DNA of 64,000 bases from Devosia sp. (GCA_016713105.1 JADJPS010000018.1:248001-312000), one strand, 5' to 3'; shown: positions 19,402-28,138, numbered from the stretch's first letter. Translations and numbers: made by a program. The notes: generated by a model from the letters alone, not told the origin.

Positions 19402-20348
19402 GGCGCCGCGATCCCCGCCTCGATGCCGATCCGCGGCCGCCAGCCCAGTTCGCGCGCTGCCCGCGAGATGTCGAGCGTCTGGCTGTAGGCCATGACGCCG
19501 ACCGAATAGGCGGTCACCACCGGCTCGGGCCGGCCGGGCGTCAGCAGCGCCCGCGTCTCCAGCACCCGCGCGGCCAGCAGCGCCACCGCCACCGGCACGG
19601 CACGCCAGGCGACCGGTACCCCGGCGCGCAACGCCGCCAGTTCCGCGATCCGACGGACCGGGAGCGCCTCACCCCCGGAGACATTGTAGATGCGGCCGGC
19701 CGCCTGTGGCCCGGCCCGGAGGGCAGCGATGATTGCCTCGACCGCATCCTCGACATGGGTCAGGTCGGTCACTGCCTCGCCGCCGCGCAGCAGGGGCAGC
19801 GGCCCTTGCCGCGCCGCCCGCACCAGCCGCGGCAGCAACGTCGTGTCGCCCGGACCGAACAGGCCGCGCGGCCTCAGGACAACCGGCGACAGGTCGCCGG
19901 CCGCCAGCACCAGCTGTTCGGCCCGCCCCTTGCTTGCCGCATAGGCGTTGACCGGGCGGGGCAACGGGGCATCCTCGGAAACGCCGAACTGGTCCGCAAA
20001 GCGAAATCCGACGCTGGGAGAAGAGATGTGGACAAAGCGCCGAACGCCCAGCCGCCGCGCCAGCGTCAGCGCATTGGCGGTGCCGGTGACATTGGCCGCG
20101 ACGAACGCCTGCCTCCGCCCCCAGTTGGAGGACAGCGCCGCCGCGTGCACGAATCCATCGGCGCCGGCCTCGGCGAGGGCATCGGCGGTGGCGAGGTCGA
20201 TACTCCGGAACCGGACCCCGTCGTCGGCGAGCCGCGCGCCCGCCGCCGCATCGCGACCGAGGCCGATCACCTCATGCCTTTCGGCGACGAGGCGCCGGGC
20301 CAGATGCCCGCCGAGAAATCCGGTCGCCCCGCTCACCACCAGCCGCAT
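19398..20348 (-). CDS. NAD(P)-dependent epimerase/dehydratase (extended SDR)
   Basis: The protein has 316 residues from ATG 20348, overlapping the ketosynthase stop (ATGA). The Rossmann motif GATGFLGGHLA occupies residues 7-17 and the catalytic Tyr136-x3-Lys140 pair lies in YAASK. The sequence is of the 3-beta-HSD/OleD-like extended SDR type (LRPRGLFGPGD, RIYNVSGGEALPV). Following a KAS III-like enzyme, it would be well placed to reduce a beta-keto product. An OleD-like role is an inference from order only. Confidence 0.87.
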   Translation of the reverse strand: MRLVVSGATGFLGGHLARRLVAERHEVIGLGRDAAAGARLADDGVRFRSIDLATADALAEAGADGFVHAAALSSNWGRRQAFVAANVTGTANALTLARRLGVRRFVHISSPSVGFRFADQFGVSEDAPLPRPVNAYAASKGRAEQLVLAAGDLSPVVLRPRGLFGPGDTTLLPRLVRAARQGPLPLLRGGEAVTDLTHVEDAVEAIIAALRAGPQAAGRIYNVSGGEALPVRRIAELAALRAGVPVAWRAVPVAVALLAARVLETRALLTPGRPEPVVTAYSVGVMAYSQTLDISRAARELGWRPRIGIEAGIAAP

Positions 20349-21349
20349 CAGGCCACCAGCGCCAGGCCGCCGAGCGAAACGCCGGCACTGGTCCCCAGCA
20401 TCAGCACCTTGGCTCCCGGCAGCATGCGCCCGGCTTGCCGCGCCGCGTGCAGGGCCGAGGGGAGCGAAGCCGCAATCTGGTTGCCGCGCTCGCGCATGAT
20501 GTCGATCACCACGTCCGTGCCGAAACCCGACTTGCGCGCGAGATGGGCCAGCGCCCCGGGGCTCGCCTGGTGCGGCACCACGACATCGATCTCCCCGCGA
20601 TCCCACCCGGCCGCCGCGAGCAGCCGGTCGAGAAACCGCGGAAATGTCCGCAGCGTCAGTCGGAACAGCGCTTCCCCCTCCATTTCGAAGATGGCGTTGC
20701 ACGCAAACGCCTCGCGGTCGCCGGCGAAGTCGTATCGCGTGCCGCCCGAGCCGAGCCGGCAGGCGTCGTAGCCGGAGGGATAGGTCTCCATCGCCGCCGC
20801 CACCACTCCGGAGCCGCCGTCCCCTGCCGACAGTACCGCCGCCGCGGCACCATCGCCGAACAGGCCCGCCGTCTCGGGGGCACTCTCCCATGGCAGGGCT
20901 CGCGACGCGATCTCGGCGGATACGACCAGCCCCCGCCGATAGCGCCCGGTTCCGACCAGCGAGGCCAGCAGGTCCATCGCCGACAGGAAGCTGAGACAGG
21001 TGGAATTGATGTCGAACGCCGCTGCCGCACCATCGGCCATGCCGAGCTGCCGCTGGATCAGGGGGGCAGTCGCCGGAATCGACTGGTAGGGCACGGCCGC
21101 CGCAAACAGCACGACGTCGATCTCATCGGGGCTGCGTCCCGCATCTGCCAGCGCCGCTGTCGCCGCACGAACCGCGAGCTCGACCTGGTCCTCGGCTACG
21201 GCCACAGGACGGCTGAACACCCCGGTCCGCCGGAACAGCCAGCCCTCGGGCCGGCCGAGCCGTCGGTCCAGCTCCGAGCTGAGCCGCACCGTTGCCGGCA
21301 GCGCAACCCCCGTCCCCTCGATCCACATCGGCCGAAACGTCGAGCCCAA
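20348..21349 (-). CDS. 3-oxoacyl-ACP synthase III-like ketosynthase (FabH/OleA type)
   Basis: The protein has 333 residues. TTG at 21349 is chosen because GGAGGGTCAG directly precedes it. The complete Cys-His-Asn triad is visible: Cys118 (NSTCLSF), His260 (VPHQAS) and Asn290 (RGNQIAAS). The enzyme should condense two acyl units, either acyl-CoA plus malonyl-ACP (FabH) or head-to-head (OleA). The GDGAAA glycine turn is present. It is the first gene of a five-gene leftward operon in which every junction overlaps by 4 bases. With the ACP at 3932-4168 it points to a fatty acyl or polyketide-like product. Confidence 0.9.
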   Translation of the reverse strand: MGSTFRPMWIEGTGVALPATVRLSSELDRRLGRPEGWLFRRTGVFSRPVAVAEDQVELAVRAATAALADAGRSPDEIDVVLFAAAVPYQSIPATAPLIQRQLGMADGAAAAFDINSTCLSFLSAMDLLASLVGTGRYRRGLVVSAEIASRALPWESAPETAGLFGDGAAAAVLSAGDGGSGVVAAAMETYPSGYDACRLGSGGTRYDFAGDREAFACNAIFEMEGEALFRLTLRTFPRFLDRLLAAAGWDRGEIDVVVPHQASPGALAHLARKSGFGTDVVIDIMRERGNQIAASLPSALHAARQAGRMLPGAKVLMLGTSAGVSLGGLALVA

Positions 21350-21598
21350 CTGACCCTCCGACTCGCATCGCCCGCCCCTTGCTACATGTCACCAAACCGG
21401 TAGCGAGGTGAAGCCGTGGCAATGCCTCAGTTCAACATGATACCATCGGCCAGGATCGGCGGGGCCACCGCAGGCACCCAGCCGCGCGTTGTGACCTTGG
21501 CCCGCCTTGCCGGCCAAGAGTCGGCATACGCCGAGCGGCACGAGGCGCCGTCGCGGCCGAGGGCGCCGCCGACGGCGCCCGCAGTCCGGATCCGTTGC

Positions 21599-21784
21599 TC
21601 AGGTCCGGTTGGCGCCACTGGCTTTCATCAGGGCCCCCAGTTGGCGGGCAAGCGAGCGCCCCTCCAGCTGGGACAGCAGGTAGCCCTCGAGCGATACCGC
21701 GCGCTTCAGTTCCGTCAGGCTGCTGAACCGACCCGAGCGAGCCAGCTCGAACGCGCGTTCGAGCGCTGTTTTGTTCTGGTCCAT
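21599..21784 (-). CDS. Small conserved alphaproteobacterial protein
   Basis: This is a 61-residue protein, MDQNKTALERAFELARSG at its N-terminus, then SLTELKRAVSLEGY and LEGRSLARQLGALM. I recognise the pattern as a small helical hypothetical protein common in Rhizobiales but know no function. Two helices and a loop are predicted from the composition. It stands alone between the ketosynthase operon and a third exporter operon. Confidence 0.65.
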   Translation of the reverse strand: MDQNKTALERAFELARSGRFSSLTELKRAVSLEGYLLSQLEGRSLARQLGALMKASGANRT

Positions 21785-21876
21785 GATTCAACCATAGGGG
21801 CATTCCGCACCCGCCGCCATAGGTGTCCCGGCAACGGGCCCGACACGCTGCCGGAAGCGGTCTCGCGGCGACACCG

Positions 21877-22560
21877 TCAGCCGGTCTGAACCTGTCCGTC
21901 GACCATGCGGATCTGGCGCTTGCAGCGGCCGGCGATGGTCTCGTCATGGGTCGATATCAGGAAGCTCGTGGCCTCCTCGCGGTTGATCTCGGTGATCAGA
22001 TCCATGACGTAGGACGCGCTTTCGCGGTCGAGGTTCCCCGTCGGCTCGTCCGCCAGCACGAGTTCGGGCTGGTTCATCAGCGCCCGGGCGATGGCCACCC
22101 GCTGCTTCTGCCCGCCCGACAGCTTGGTGGCCGGAAAGTGCATGCGATCGGCGAGCCCGACCCGGTCGAGCAGTTCGGCTCCCCGCGCCCGGTCTGCCGC
22201 TGCCTCCCGACCGCGCCTCGCCGCTGCCGGAAACACGACGTTCTCGAGTGCGGTGAAGTCGGGGAGCAGGTGATGGAACTGGAACACAAAGCCGATGTGG
22301 CTGTTGCGGAACTCGGTCAGCGCCCGATCCTTCGCTCCGGCCAGTTCGAGCCCGAGCATGCGGTAGCTGCCGCTGGTGGGCTGCATCAATGTGCCGAGGA
22401 TCGTCAGCAGCGTCGACTTGCCCGAACCTGATGGCCCCAGCAGCGCCACCATCTCGTGCGTGCCGATCGAAAGATCGAGCCCCTTGAGCACGGTCACCGC
22501 CGCCTCGCCTTCGTCGAAGCGCTTCACCAGCTGGCGCACCTCGATCAGCGGCGCACTCAT
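21877..22560 (-). CDS. ABC exporter ATPase (LolD/MacB class)
   Basis: The protein has 227 residues with Walker A GPSGSGKST, Q-loop VFQFHHLLPD, signature LSGGQKQR and Walker B LVLADEPTGNLD. It is the last gene of an adaptor-permease-ATPase operon read leftward from 24856; ATG 22560 overlaps the permease stop. This is the third export ATPase of the same class within 13 kb, and it differs from the other two in the LSGGQKQR signature. Confidence 0.92.
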   Translation of the reverse strand: MSAPLIEVRQLVKRFDEGEAAVTVLKGLDLSIGTHEMVALLGPSGSGKSTLLTILGTLMQPTSGSYRMLGLELAGAKDRALTEFRNSHIGFVFQFHHLLPDFTALENVVFPAAARRGREAAADRARGAELLDRVGLADRMHFPATKLSGGQKQRVAIARALMNQPELVLADEPTGNLDRESASYVMDLITEINREEATSFLISTHDETIAGRCKRQIRMVDGQVQTG

Positions 22561-23762
22561 TGCCCGATCACCGTCACCGGATCGACCCTGGCGGCACTGC
22601 GCGCCGGCCAGATCGAGGCGAGGATCGCGCCCAGGGTAGTGAGCAGGATCGCCGAATCATAGGCGCCCTGCCGGATGTCGATCGGAAAGCCGCCGGCCGA
22701 TGCCAGTTCCGGCAGAGGGAATGGCGACAGGGCGAGGTAGCCCAGCCCGGCCCCGATCACCCCGCCGAGAATGCCGATCAGGGCGCCCTGGGCGACGAAC
22801 ACCAGCACGACGAAGCGGCGCGACGCTCCCATCGCCCGCATGATGCCGATCTCCGAACGCCGCCTGTACGTCGACAGCAACAGCGCACTGGCAACCCCGA
22901 TGACGATGGTGACGAGCGCAAAGCCCTTGATCAGGTCGCCGGAGCGGCGCTGTGCCGTAAGCCCGTCGAGCAGTTGCTGGTTGGCCTCGGTCCAGGGCGT
23001 TGCATCGAGCCCTGTGCTGGCGGCGATCTGGCGCGCCACCTGCGGTGCCTGCTGCAGATCCGCGAGCTTGATCTCGATGCGCGAGATTCCTTCAGGCAGG
23101 TCGAACAGCACCTTGGCGGCACGGATCGACACATAGGCGGCCCGGTCGTCGAGGCTGGCGATGCCCAGGGCGAAGATCCCCCCCACCGTCATGTTGGCCT
23201 CATTGCCCCGGTCCGAGCGGATCCGCACCGTCTGGCCGACCCCGAGCCCCAGATTGTTCGCCAGTCCCCTGCCGACGAGAATGGTCGAGAGGTTGAGTTC
23301 GGTGCTGCCGGCCACGAGCCCGCGCGCGAGGTTCGCGATCGCCGAGATCTGGTCGGGTTCCATCCCCGTGACATTGACCGGCTCCAGCGCCTCGCCCTTG
23401 ACCAGGAAGCCGTTGCCGGTGACCTCCTCGGCCACCACCGTCACCATCGGCATGGCGCGCAGCATCGGCACGATGGCCGTCGCGCCGCGGATCTGCGGCC
23501 GTTGTTCGTTGGAGGCCTGCGTCGCCATCAGCACCGAGGGGACCTCGCCGTACAGAGAGTACGGATTGCGCTCGCTCGGCGCGATGCTGATATGGGCGAC
23601 GCTGCCCACCGTGCGGTCGATCAGGAAGACGGCGAGCCCCCCGATCAGCGCACTCATGAACACGAAGACGAACACCCCCACCGCAACGCCCAGCACCAGC
23701 AGCGCCGTCTGTGCCCGGTTGGCGGTGAGGTAGCGCCAGGCGATCTTGAGACCGTAGCTCAT
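22557..23762 (-). CDS. MacB/LolC-type FtsX permease
   Basis: The protein has 401 residues. A first membrane helix (AQTALLVLGVAVGVFVFVFMSALIGGLA) is followed by a periplasmic MacB core (about 45-270). Three C-terminal helices around LIKGFALVTIVIGVASALLL, FVVLVFVAQGALIGILGGVIG and AILLTTLGAILASI complete the MacB/LolC four-helix layout. The cytoplasmic RRRSEIGIMRAMGA loop between helices 2 and 3 is typical. ATG 23762 overlaps the adaptor stop by one base. It would form a tripartite exporter with its neighbours. Confidence 0.9.
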   Translation of the reverse strand: MSYGLKIAWRYLTANRAQTALLVLGVAVGVFVFVFMSALIGGLAVFLIDRTVGSVAHISIAPSERNPYSLYGEVPSVLMATQASNEQRPQIRGATAIVPMLRAMPMVTVVAEEVTGNGFLVKGEALEPVNVTGMEPDQISAIANLARGLVAGSTELNLSTILVGRGLANNLGLGVGQTVRIRSDRGNEANMTVGGIFALGIASLDDRAAYVSIRAAKVLFDLPEGISRIEIKLADLQQAPQVARQIAASTGLDATPWTEANQQLLDGLTAQRRSGDLIKGFALVTIVIGVASALLLSTYRRRSEIGIMRAMGASRRFVVLVFVAQGALIGILGGVIGAGLGYLALSPFPLPELASAGGFPIDIRQGAYDSAILLTTLGAILASIWPARSAARVDPVTVIGQ

Positions 23763-24856
23763 CAGGGTGCCCGGGCCGCCACCAGGGTCCCGTCGGCGAC
23801 CTGCGCCGGATCGAGGATCACCTCGTCGCCGGCCGCGAGGCCGCCTGTGACGATCACCCGCCCTGCCGGCCAGTCGATGAACTCGATGTCGCGCCGTTCC
23901 GCCTTGCCCGCAACGATGACGCGCACATGGGGACGGCCGCGCTGGTCCGAGATTGCGGCGCGCGGCACGGTGATCGCATTCTCGACCTCGTCGACCACGA
24001 TGTTGGTGGTGACAGTCAGGCCCACGGGAAGCGACAGCTGCCCATCCGCGGGAATGGGGATCCTCAGCTTCCGCCCGCCGGTCGAGGTGTCGACCGATGG
24101 CGACACGAACGCCACCCTCGCCTCGATGGTCCGGTTGAAGCCGGTAGGCTGCAGCCGGGCCTTCAGCCCGCGCCGGATCTCAGCCGCATAGAGCTCGTCC
24201 ACCGTCGCCTCCACCTGCAGCTGGCTGAGGTCGGCGATCTGGTAGATGATGCTGGCACTGTCGACAACCTGCCCGGGGTCGACGCCGCGCGCCAGCACCG
24301 TGCCGGCGAACGGCGCGGTTATCACGTACTCCTGCAGCCGGCTCTGGGCCTGGTCACGCGCCGCCTTCAGCCGCTCCGCGTCCCGTGTCGCCGTTTCGAG
24401 CGCCAGCCGCGCGTCCTCTGCCGCCTTGCGTGAGATGGTATCGCCGAGGCTCTGCGCCCGATCGAAATCGAGCTGCGCCTGTCCCTGCTGCGCCAGCGCG
24501 GCATCGAGCGCCGCGGCCGTCTGCTGCACGGCCGATTGCTGCTGCGCGTCGTCGATGGTGGCAAGCACGTCGCCGGTGGCGACCGCATCGCCCTCCTCCT
24601 TGCCCAGCGACAGCAATTGCCCGCTGACCGTCGGACGAACGTCGATGGCCCTGCCCGGAATGATCCGACCATTGACCGCGAGCACCCGACTGGCCGGAGC
24701 TACCACCACGATTTCGGTCGCAACCACCTTCGGCCGGACCTCCCACGGCCGGCTGTATCCGGCCCAGCCGCCGGCCACCAGCACCGCCGCGGCTATCGCC
24801 AGCGGCCAGAACCTGGACCGCTTCGGCCGCAGAGCCCCGGCTCCAGCCCGTACCAT
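23762..24856 (-). CDS. HlyD/MacA-type membrane fusion protein
   Basis: The protein has 364 residues from ATG 24856 with GGGGGCAGGT just before it. A membrane anchor (residues 16-33), a lipoyl half (SGQLLSLGKEEGDAVATGDVLATID), a helical hairpin rich in Ala and Gln, a second lipoyl half (YVITAPFAGTVLARGVDPGQVV) and a beta-barrel/MP domain (GLTVTTNIVVDEVENAITVPRAAI) follow. It links the inner-membrane permease to an outer-membrane channel; no TolC-like gene is present here. It is the first gene of the third exporter operon. Confidence 0.9.
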   Translation of the reverse strand: MVRAGAGALRPKRSRFWPLAIAAAVLVAGGWAGYSRPWEVRPKVVATEIVVVAPASRVLAVNGRIIPGRAIDVRPTVSGQLLSLGKEEGDAVATGDVLATIDDAQQQSAVQQTAAALDAALAQQGQAQLDFDRAQSLGDTISRKAAEDARLALETATRDAERLKAARDQAQSRLQEYVITAPFAGTVLARGVDPGQVVDSASIIYQIADLSQLQVEATVDELYAAEIRRGLKARLQPTGFNRTIEARVAFVSPSVDTSTGGRKLRIPIPADGQLSLPVGLTVTTNIVVDEVENAITVPRAAISDQRGRPHVRVIVAGKAERRDIEFIDWPAGRVIVTGGLAAGDEVILDPAQVADGTLVAARAP

Positions 24857-24943
24857 ACCTGCCCCCGAAGAAAGTGACCTTGCCGCGCAACTACGGCCCG
24901 GCGGCACGTACGGATCATCTCCTGGTGCAGCCAGGGGGTCTTG

Positions 24944-25846
24944 ATGGAGATCAACACGGGCGCCGATCCGCGCGGCATTGTGCTGCCGCCGTCGGAGAAC
25001 GTCTCGATGTTCAGGCTTCTGCTCACCGTCCTTGCCATCCTCGTGATCGCCGGTGCCGCACTCCTCGTCGGCGCCTACCTGCGGCTCTCGGCGGAGATCA
25101 CCGGCGACATCGACCGCCTGCTCGCCGCGGCGGACAGCACGCCCGGTCCGGTCGTCACTGCCGCCATGCTGGCCGGCCTGCCCGAGCCGGCGCAACGCTA
25201 CCTCACCCGTGCCGGAATCGTCGGCAGGCCGATCCCGCGGACCATCCGGCTCACCCAGTCGGGCCGCATCCGGTCGAGCAACGAGGCAAGCTGGATGGAA
25301 CTCGAGGCCGAGGAGACCTACTCGGTAAGCCCGCCCGCTTTCGTCTGGCGCACCTGGCTGCCCAGCGCCGGGCTCCCGATCGCCCTCGGCCGCGACGCCT
25401 ATCTGGACGGCGAGGGCTCCATCCTCATCAGGCTCCTTGCCCTGTTTCCCGTCGCCGATGAACAGGGCGACGCGTTGCGCGAGGCCGGGCTCATGCGCTT
25501 CCTCAACGAGATGGTGTGGTTCCCCGCCGCTTTCCTCGGTCCCAATGTCCGCTTCGGTTCGGACGGACCCGACTCCTTTGCCGTCACGCTCTCCGACCGC
25601 GGCCTGAGCGCCACGGCAACACTTTTCGTCGACCCGGACGGCCGCCTCGTGAACTTCCGGGCCCGGCGCTACAATACCAGCACGCGCAGCATCGAGACCT
25701 GGGAGACCCCGATGTCCGGCTATGGCAGTTTCGAGGGGCTGCAGCTGCCGGTCAGCGGCAGTGCCGTGTGGCGGCTGCCCGACGGCGATCTCACCTATAT
25801 CGAGATCGACATCACCTCGCTGCGGTACGACGGAGGACCGCAATGA
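24944..25846 (+). CDS. DUF6544-like membrane-anchored protein
   Basis: The protein has about 300 residues. ATG at 24944 follows CAGGGGG; a later ATG at 25007 (MFRLLLTV) would give a more typical membrane start. One helix (LLLTVLAILVIAGAALLVGAYL) is followed by a soluble domain with RYLTRAGIVGRPIPRTIRL, VWRTWLPSAGLPI, VWFPAAFLG and YGSFEGLQLPVSG. These strings match the uncharacterised DUF6544/DUF6920 type, possibly a lipid- or cofactor-binding fold. It overlaps the CPBP protease gene by 4 bases. The function is unknown. Confidence 0.7.
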   Translation: MEINTGADPRGIVLPPSENVSMFRLLLTVLAILVIAGAALLVGAYLRLSAEITGDIDRLLAAADSTPGPVVTAAMLAGLPEPAQRYLTRAGIVGRPIPRTIRLTQSGRIRSSNEASWMELEAEETYSVSPPAFVWRTWLPSAGLPIALGRDAYLDGEGSILIRLLALFPVADEQGDALREAGLMRFLNEMVWFPAAFLGPNVRFGSDGPDSFAVTLSDRGLSATATLFVDPDGRLVNFRARRYNTSTRSIETWETPMSGYGSFEGLQLPVSGSAVWRLPDGDLTYIEIDITSLRYDGGPQ

Positions 25847-26652
25847 TGCCCGCATCGGGGACCCACCGGCCGATCGTACCGCTGTTCCTGCTGCTCACCT
25901 TTGCCTGGGCCTGGCTGCTCTGGGGCTACTGGGTCGTCGCCATGCCGCCGGGCGGCCTGGTGATCAGTCCCGCATTCGTCGTCACGGCCCTGCTCGGCGG
26001 CTTTGCACCCTCTCTCGCAGCGCTCGCGGCGACCTACTGGCAGGCCGGTCGCCGCGGTCTCGCCACCCTCCTGCAGCCGCTCGGCGCGTGGCGCGTCGCA
26101 CCGCCCCTGCTGGCCACGGCGCTCCTGCTCGTCCCCGCGGTCACGCTGCTGTCCGCCCTGCTCCAGCAGGTCGTCATCGGGCCGCTGAAATGGGCCGATC
26201 CTGCGCTGCTGCTGCTGGCGCTCCTCTGGCCGCTGATGGCGGCGCTGGGCGAGGAGATCGGCTGGCGCGGCCTGCTGCTGCCGCGACTCTCGGAACGTCT
26301 CGGGCTGCTGCCCGCCGCCCTTCTCATCGGCCTCATCTGGGGCGTCTGGCACCTGCCGGCCGATTTCGTCGGCCTCAAGGGCTATGGCGACTGGTTCTGG
26401 CTCGCCTTTTTCGTCAACGGCCCCTACGTGCTGACCGCCCACTCGGTGATCATGGCCTGGCTCTGGACGCGGACGGGGGGCAGCCTGCTGGTCGCCGTCC
26501 TGTACCATTTCAGCGTCACCGCCAGCGCCATCCTCGGCCCGAGCGCCGGCACGGAGGGCCCGGGCGGCGTGGCTGCCGCCGCGCTCGGCGCGACGCTGCT
26601 CTGGCTGGTGGCCGGCGCTCTGATCGTCCTCCGCCGTCGGGACTTCCGCTGA
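25843..26652 (+). CDS. CPBP-family intramembrane glutamic endopeptidase
   Basis: The protein has 269 residues with about seven membrane helices. The CAAX-protease/bacteriocin-processing motifs are present: GEEIGWRGLLLPRL (EExxxR), the FVNGPY helix, and HLPADF (catalytic His). ATG 25843 overlaps the previous stop. Such proteases cleave prenylated or leader-containing peptides or act in immunity to bacteriocins; its place at the edge of an export locus would fit either. No peptide substrate gene is recognisable nearby. Confidence 0.85.
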   Translation: MMPASGTHRPIVPLFLLLTFAWAWLLWGYWVVAMPPGGLVISPAFVVTALLGGFAPSLAALAATYWQAGRRGLATLLQPLGAWRVAPPLLATALLLVPAVTLLSALLQQVVIGPLKWADPALLLLALLWPLMAALGEEIGWRGLLLPRLSERLGLLPAALLIGLIWGVWHLPADFVGLKGYGDWFWLAFFVNGPYVLTAHSVIMAWLWTRTGGSLLVAVLYHFSVTASAILGPSAGTEGPGGVAAAALGATLLWLVAGALIVLRRRDFR

Positions 26653-26787
26653 AATGACATTTCAACACTAGCCGCCGCGGCGAAAAGCGGGTTTACCTCG
26701 GCCCCATCCGGAACAGGTGCCGGCGTGCTAGCCATTGCGGCTCGCCCGGCTGGGAGAGTCCGGCGCTGCGTTGAAAGGAACAACAAC

Positions 26788-28062
26788 ATGAAGCTCGAAA
26801 CCATCGCGCTCCATCACGGCTATACCCCGGAGGCAACCACGAAGGCGGCGGCGGTCCCCATCTACCAGACCACCTCCTACACCTTCGACAATACCCAGCA
26901 CGGCGCGGACCTGTTCAATCTCGCGGTCCCCGGCAACATCTACACCCGCATCATGAACCCCACGACCGCGGTGCTCGAAGCCCGCGTCGCCGAGATGGAA
27001 GGCGGCATTGCCGGCCTCGCCCTCGCCTCGGGCATGGCGGCGATCACCTACGCCATCCAGACCATCGCCTCGGCCGGCGACAACATCGTCTCGGTCAGCC
27101 AGCTCTATGGCGGCACCTACAACCTGTTCGTCCACACCTTCCCGCGCCAGGGCATCGAGGTCCGCCTCGCCGACCAGGGCGATTTCGACGGGCTCGAGAA
27201 GCTCATCGACAGCAACACCAAGGCGGTGTTCTGCGAGTCGATCGGCAATCCGGCCGGCAACGTCGTCGACATCGAGCGCCTGGCCCGGATCGCCCACGAG
27301 CACGGCGTGCCGCTGATCGTCGACAACACGGTCGCCACCCCGTACCTCTGCCGGCCGATCGACTTCGGCGCCGACATCGTCGTGCACGCCCTCACCAAGT
27401 ATATCGGCGGCCACGGCAACTCGATCGGCGGCATCATCATCGACTCGGGCAAGTTCGACTGGAAGGCCAACAAGGCCCGCTTCCCGCTGCTCAACGAGCC
27501 CGATCCGTCCTATCACGGCGTCGTCTATACCGAGGCCCTGGGGCCGGCCGCCTTCATCGGCCGCGCCCGCGTCGTGCCGCTCCGGAATACCGGCGCGGCG
27601 CTCTCCCCGCACAATGCCTTCCTCTTCCTCATGGGCCTCGAGACCCTGGGCCTCAGGATGGAGCGCCACTGCGAGAACGCCGAGAAGCTCGCCGCCTGGC
27701 TCGCCCGGCACCCCAAGGTCACCTGGGTGAACTATGCCGGCCTGCCCGACAGCAAGTACAACGCCACGGCCAAGAAGATCGCCAAAGGCAAGGCCTCCGG
27801 CATCATCAGCTTCGGCATCAAGGGCGGTGCCGCCGCCGGTGGCCAGTTCATCGACGCGCTGCAGATGATCTTCCGGCTGGTCAATATCGGCGACGCCAAG
27901 TCGCTCGCCTGCCACCCGGCCTCGACCACCCATCGCCAGCTCGGCCCCGAGGAGCTGAAGAAGGCCGGCGTCTCCGAGGACATGGTGCGACTGTCGGTCG
28001 GTATCGAGCACATCGACGACATCATCGCCGATGTCGAGCAGGCCCTCGCCAAGGCCGGGTGA
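26788..28062 (+). CDS. metY: O-acetylhomoserine sulfhydrylase / aminocarboxypropyltransferase
   Basis: The protein has 424 residues from ATG 26788 preceded by GAAAGGAAC. It is a Cys/Met-metabolism PLP enzyme: Lys204 in ALTKYIGGHG binds PLP, and SGMAAITYAI, NPTTAVLEARVAEMEGG, VDNTVATPYLCRP and SLACHPASTTH are family hallmarks. It makes homocysteine from O-acetylhomoserine and sulfide in the cytoplasm. It stands alone; the 135-bp leader shows a short inverted repeat around the CPBP stop codon (26650-26664) but no riboswitch I can identify. Confidence 0.93.
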   Translation: MKLETIALHHGYTPEATTKAAAVPIYQTTSYTFDNTQHGADLFNLAVPGNIYTRIMNPTTAVLEARVAEMEGGIAGLALASGMAAITYAIQTIASAGDNIVSVSQLYGGTYNLFVHTFPRQGIEVRLADQGDFDGLEKLIDSNTKAVFCESIGNPAGNVVDIERLARIAHEHGVPLIVDNTVATPYLCRPIDFGADIVVHALTKYIGGHGNSIGGIIIDSGKFDWKANKARFPLLNEPDPSYHGVVYTEALGPAAFIGRARVVPLRNTGAALSPHNAFLFLMGLETLGLRMERHCENAEKLAAWLARHPKVTWVNYAGLPDSKYNATAKKIAKGKASGIISFGIKGGAAAGGQFIDALQMIFRLVNIGDAKSLACHPASTTHRQLGPEELKKAGVSEDMVRLSVGIEHIDDIIADVEQALAKAG

Positions 28063-28090
28063 CCACACGGGTCCCAGGCTCTCGATCCTG

Positions 28091-28114
28091 CCTTCTCCCC
28101 GCGTGGGGGGAAGG
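28091..28114. repeat. Rhizobial-type palindromic repeat remnant
   Basis: CCTTCTCCCC and GGGGGGAAGG pair around a GCGT loop, one wobble. It lies between the metY and haemoglobin genes and may also act as a hairpin terminator for metY. Confidence 0.6.
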
Positions 28115-28138
28115 CACCTCACATACAAGCGTACCGCC

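Noticed and set aside
3932..21349. Classical OleABCD olefin pathway
   Set aside because: KAS III and extended SDR would fit OleA and OleD, but no alpha/beta hydrolase (OleB) is present and the AMP ligase is short for OleC and located in another operon.
22560..24191. Open frame of 543 codons opposite the exporter permease and adaptor genes
   Set aside because: His/Arg/Asp-rich repetitive composition typical of the complement of membrane-protein genes; no start signal or domain.
26653..26787. SAM-II riboswitch before metY
   Set aside because: Such riboswitches often precede methionine genes in alphaproteobacteria, but I cannot find the conserved stem, the GAUUU loop or the pseudoknot sequence in these 135 bases.
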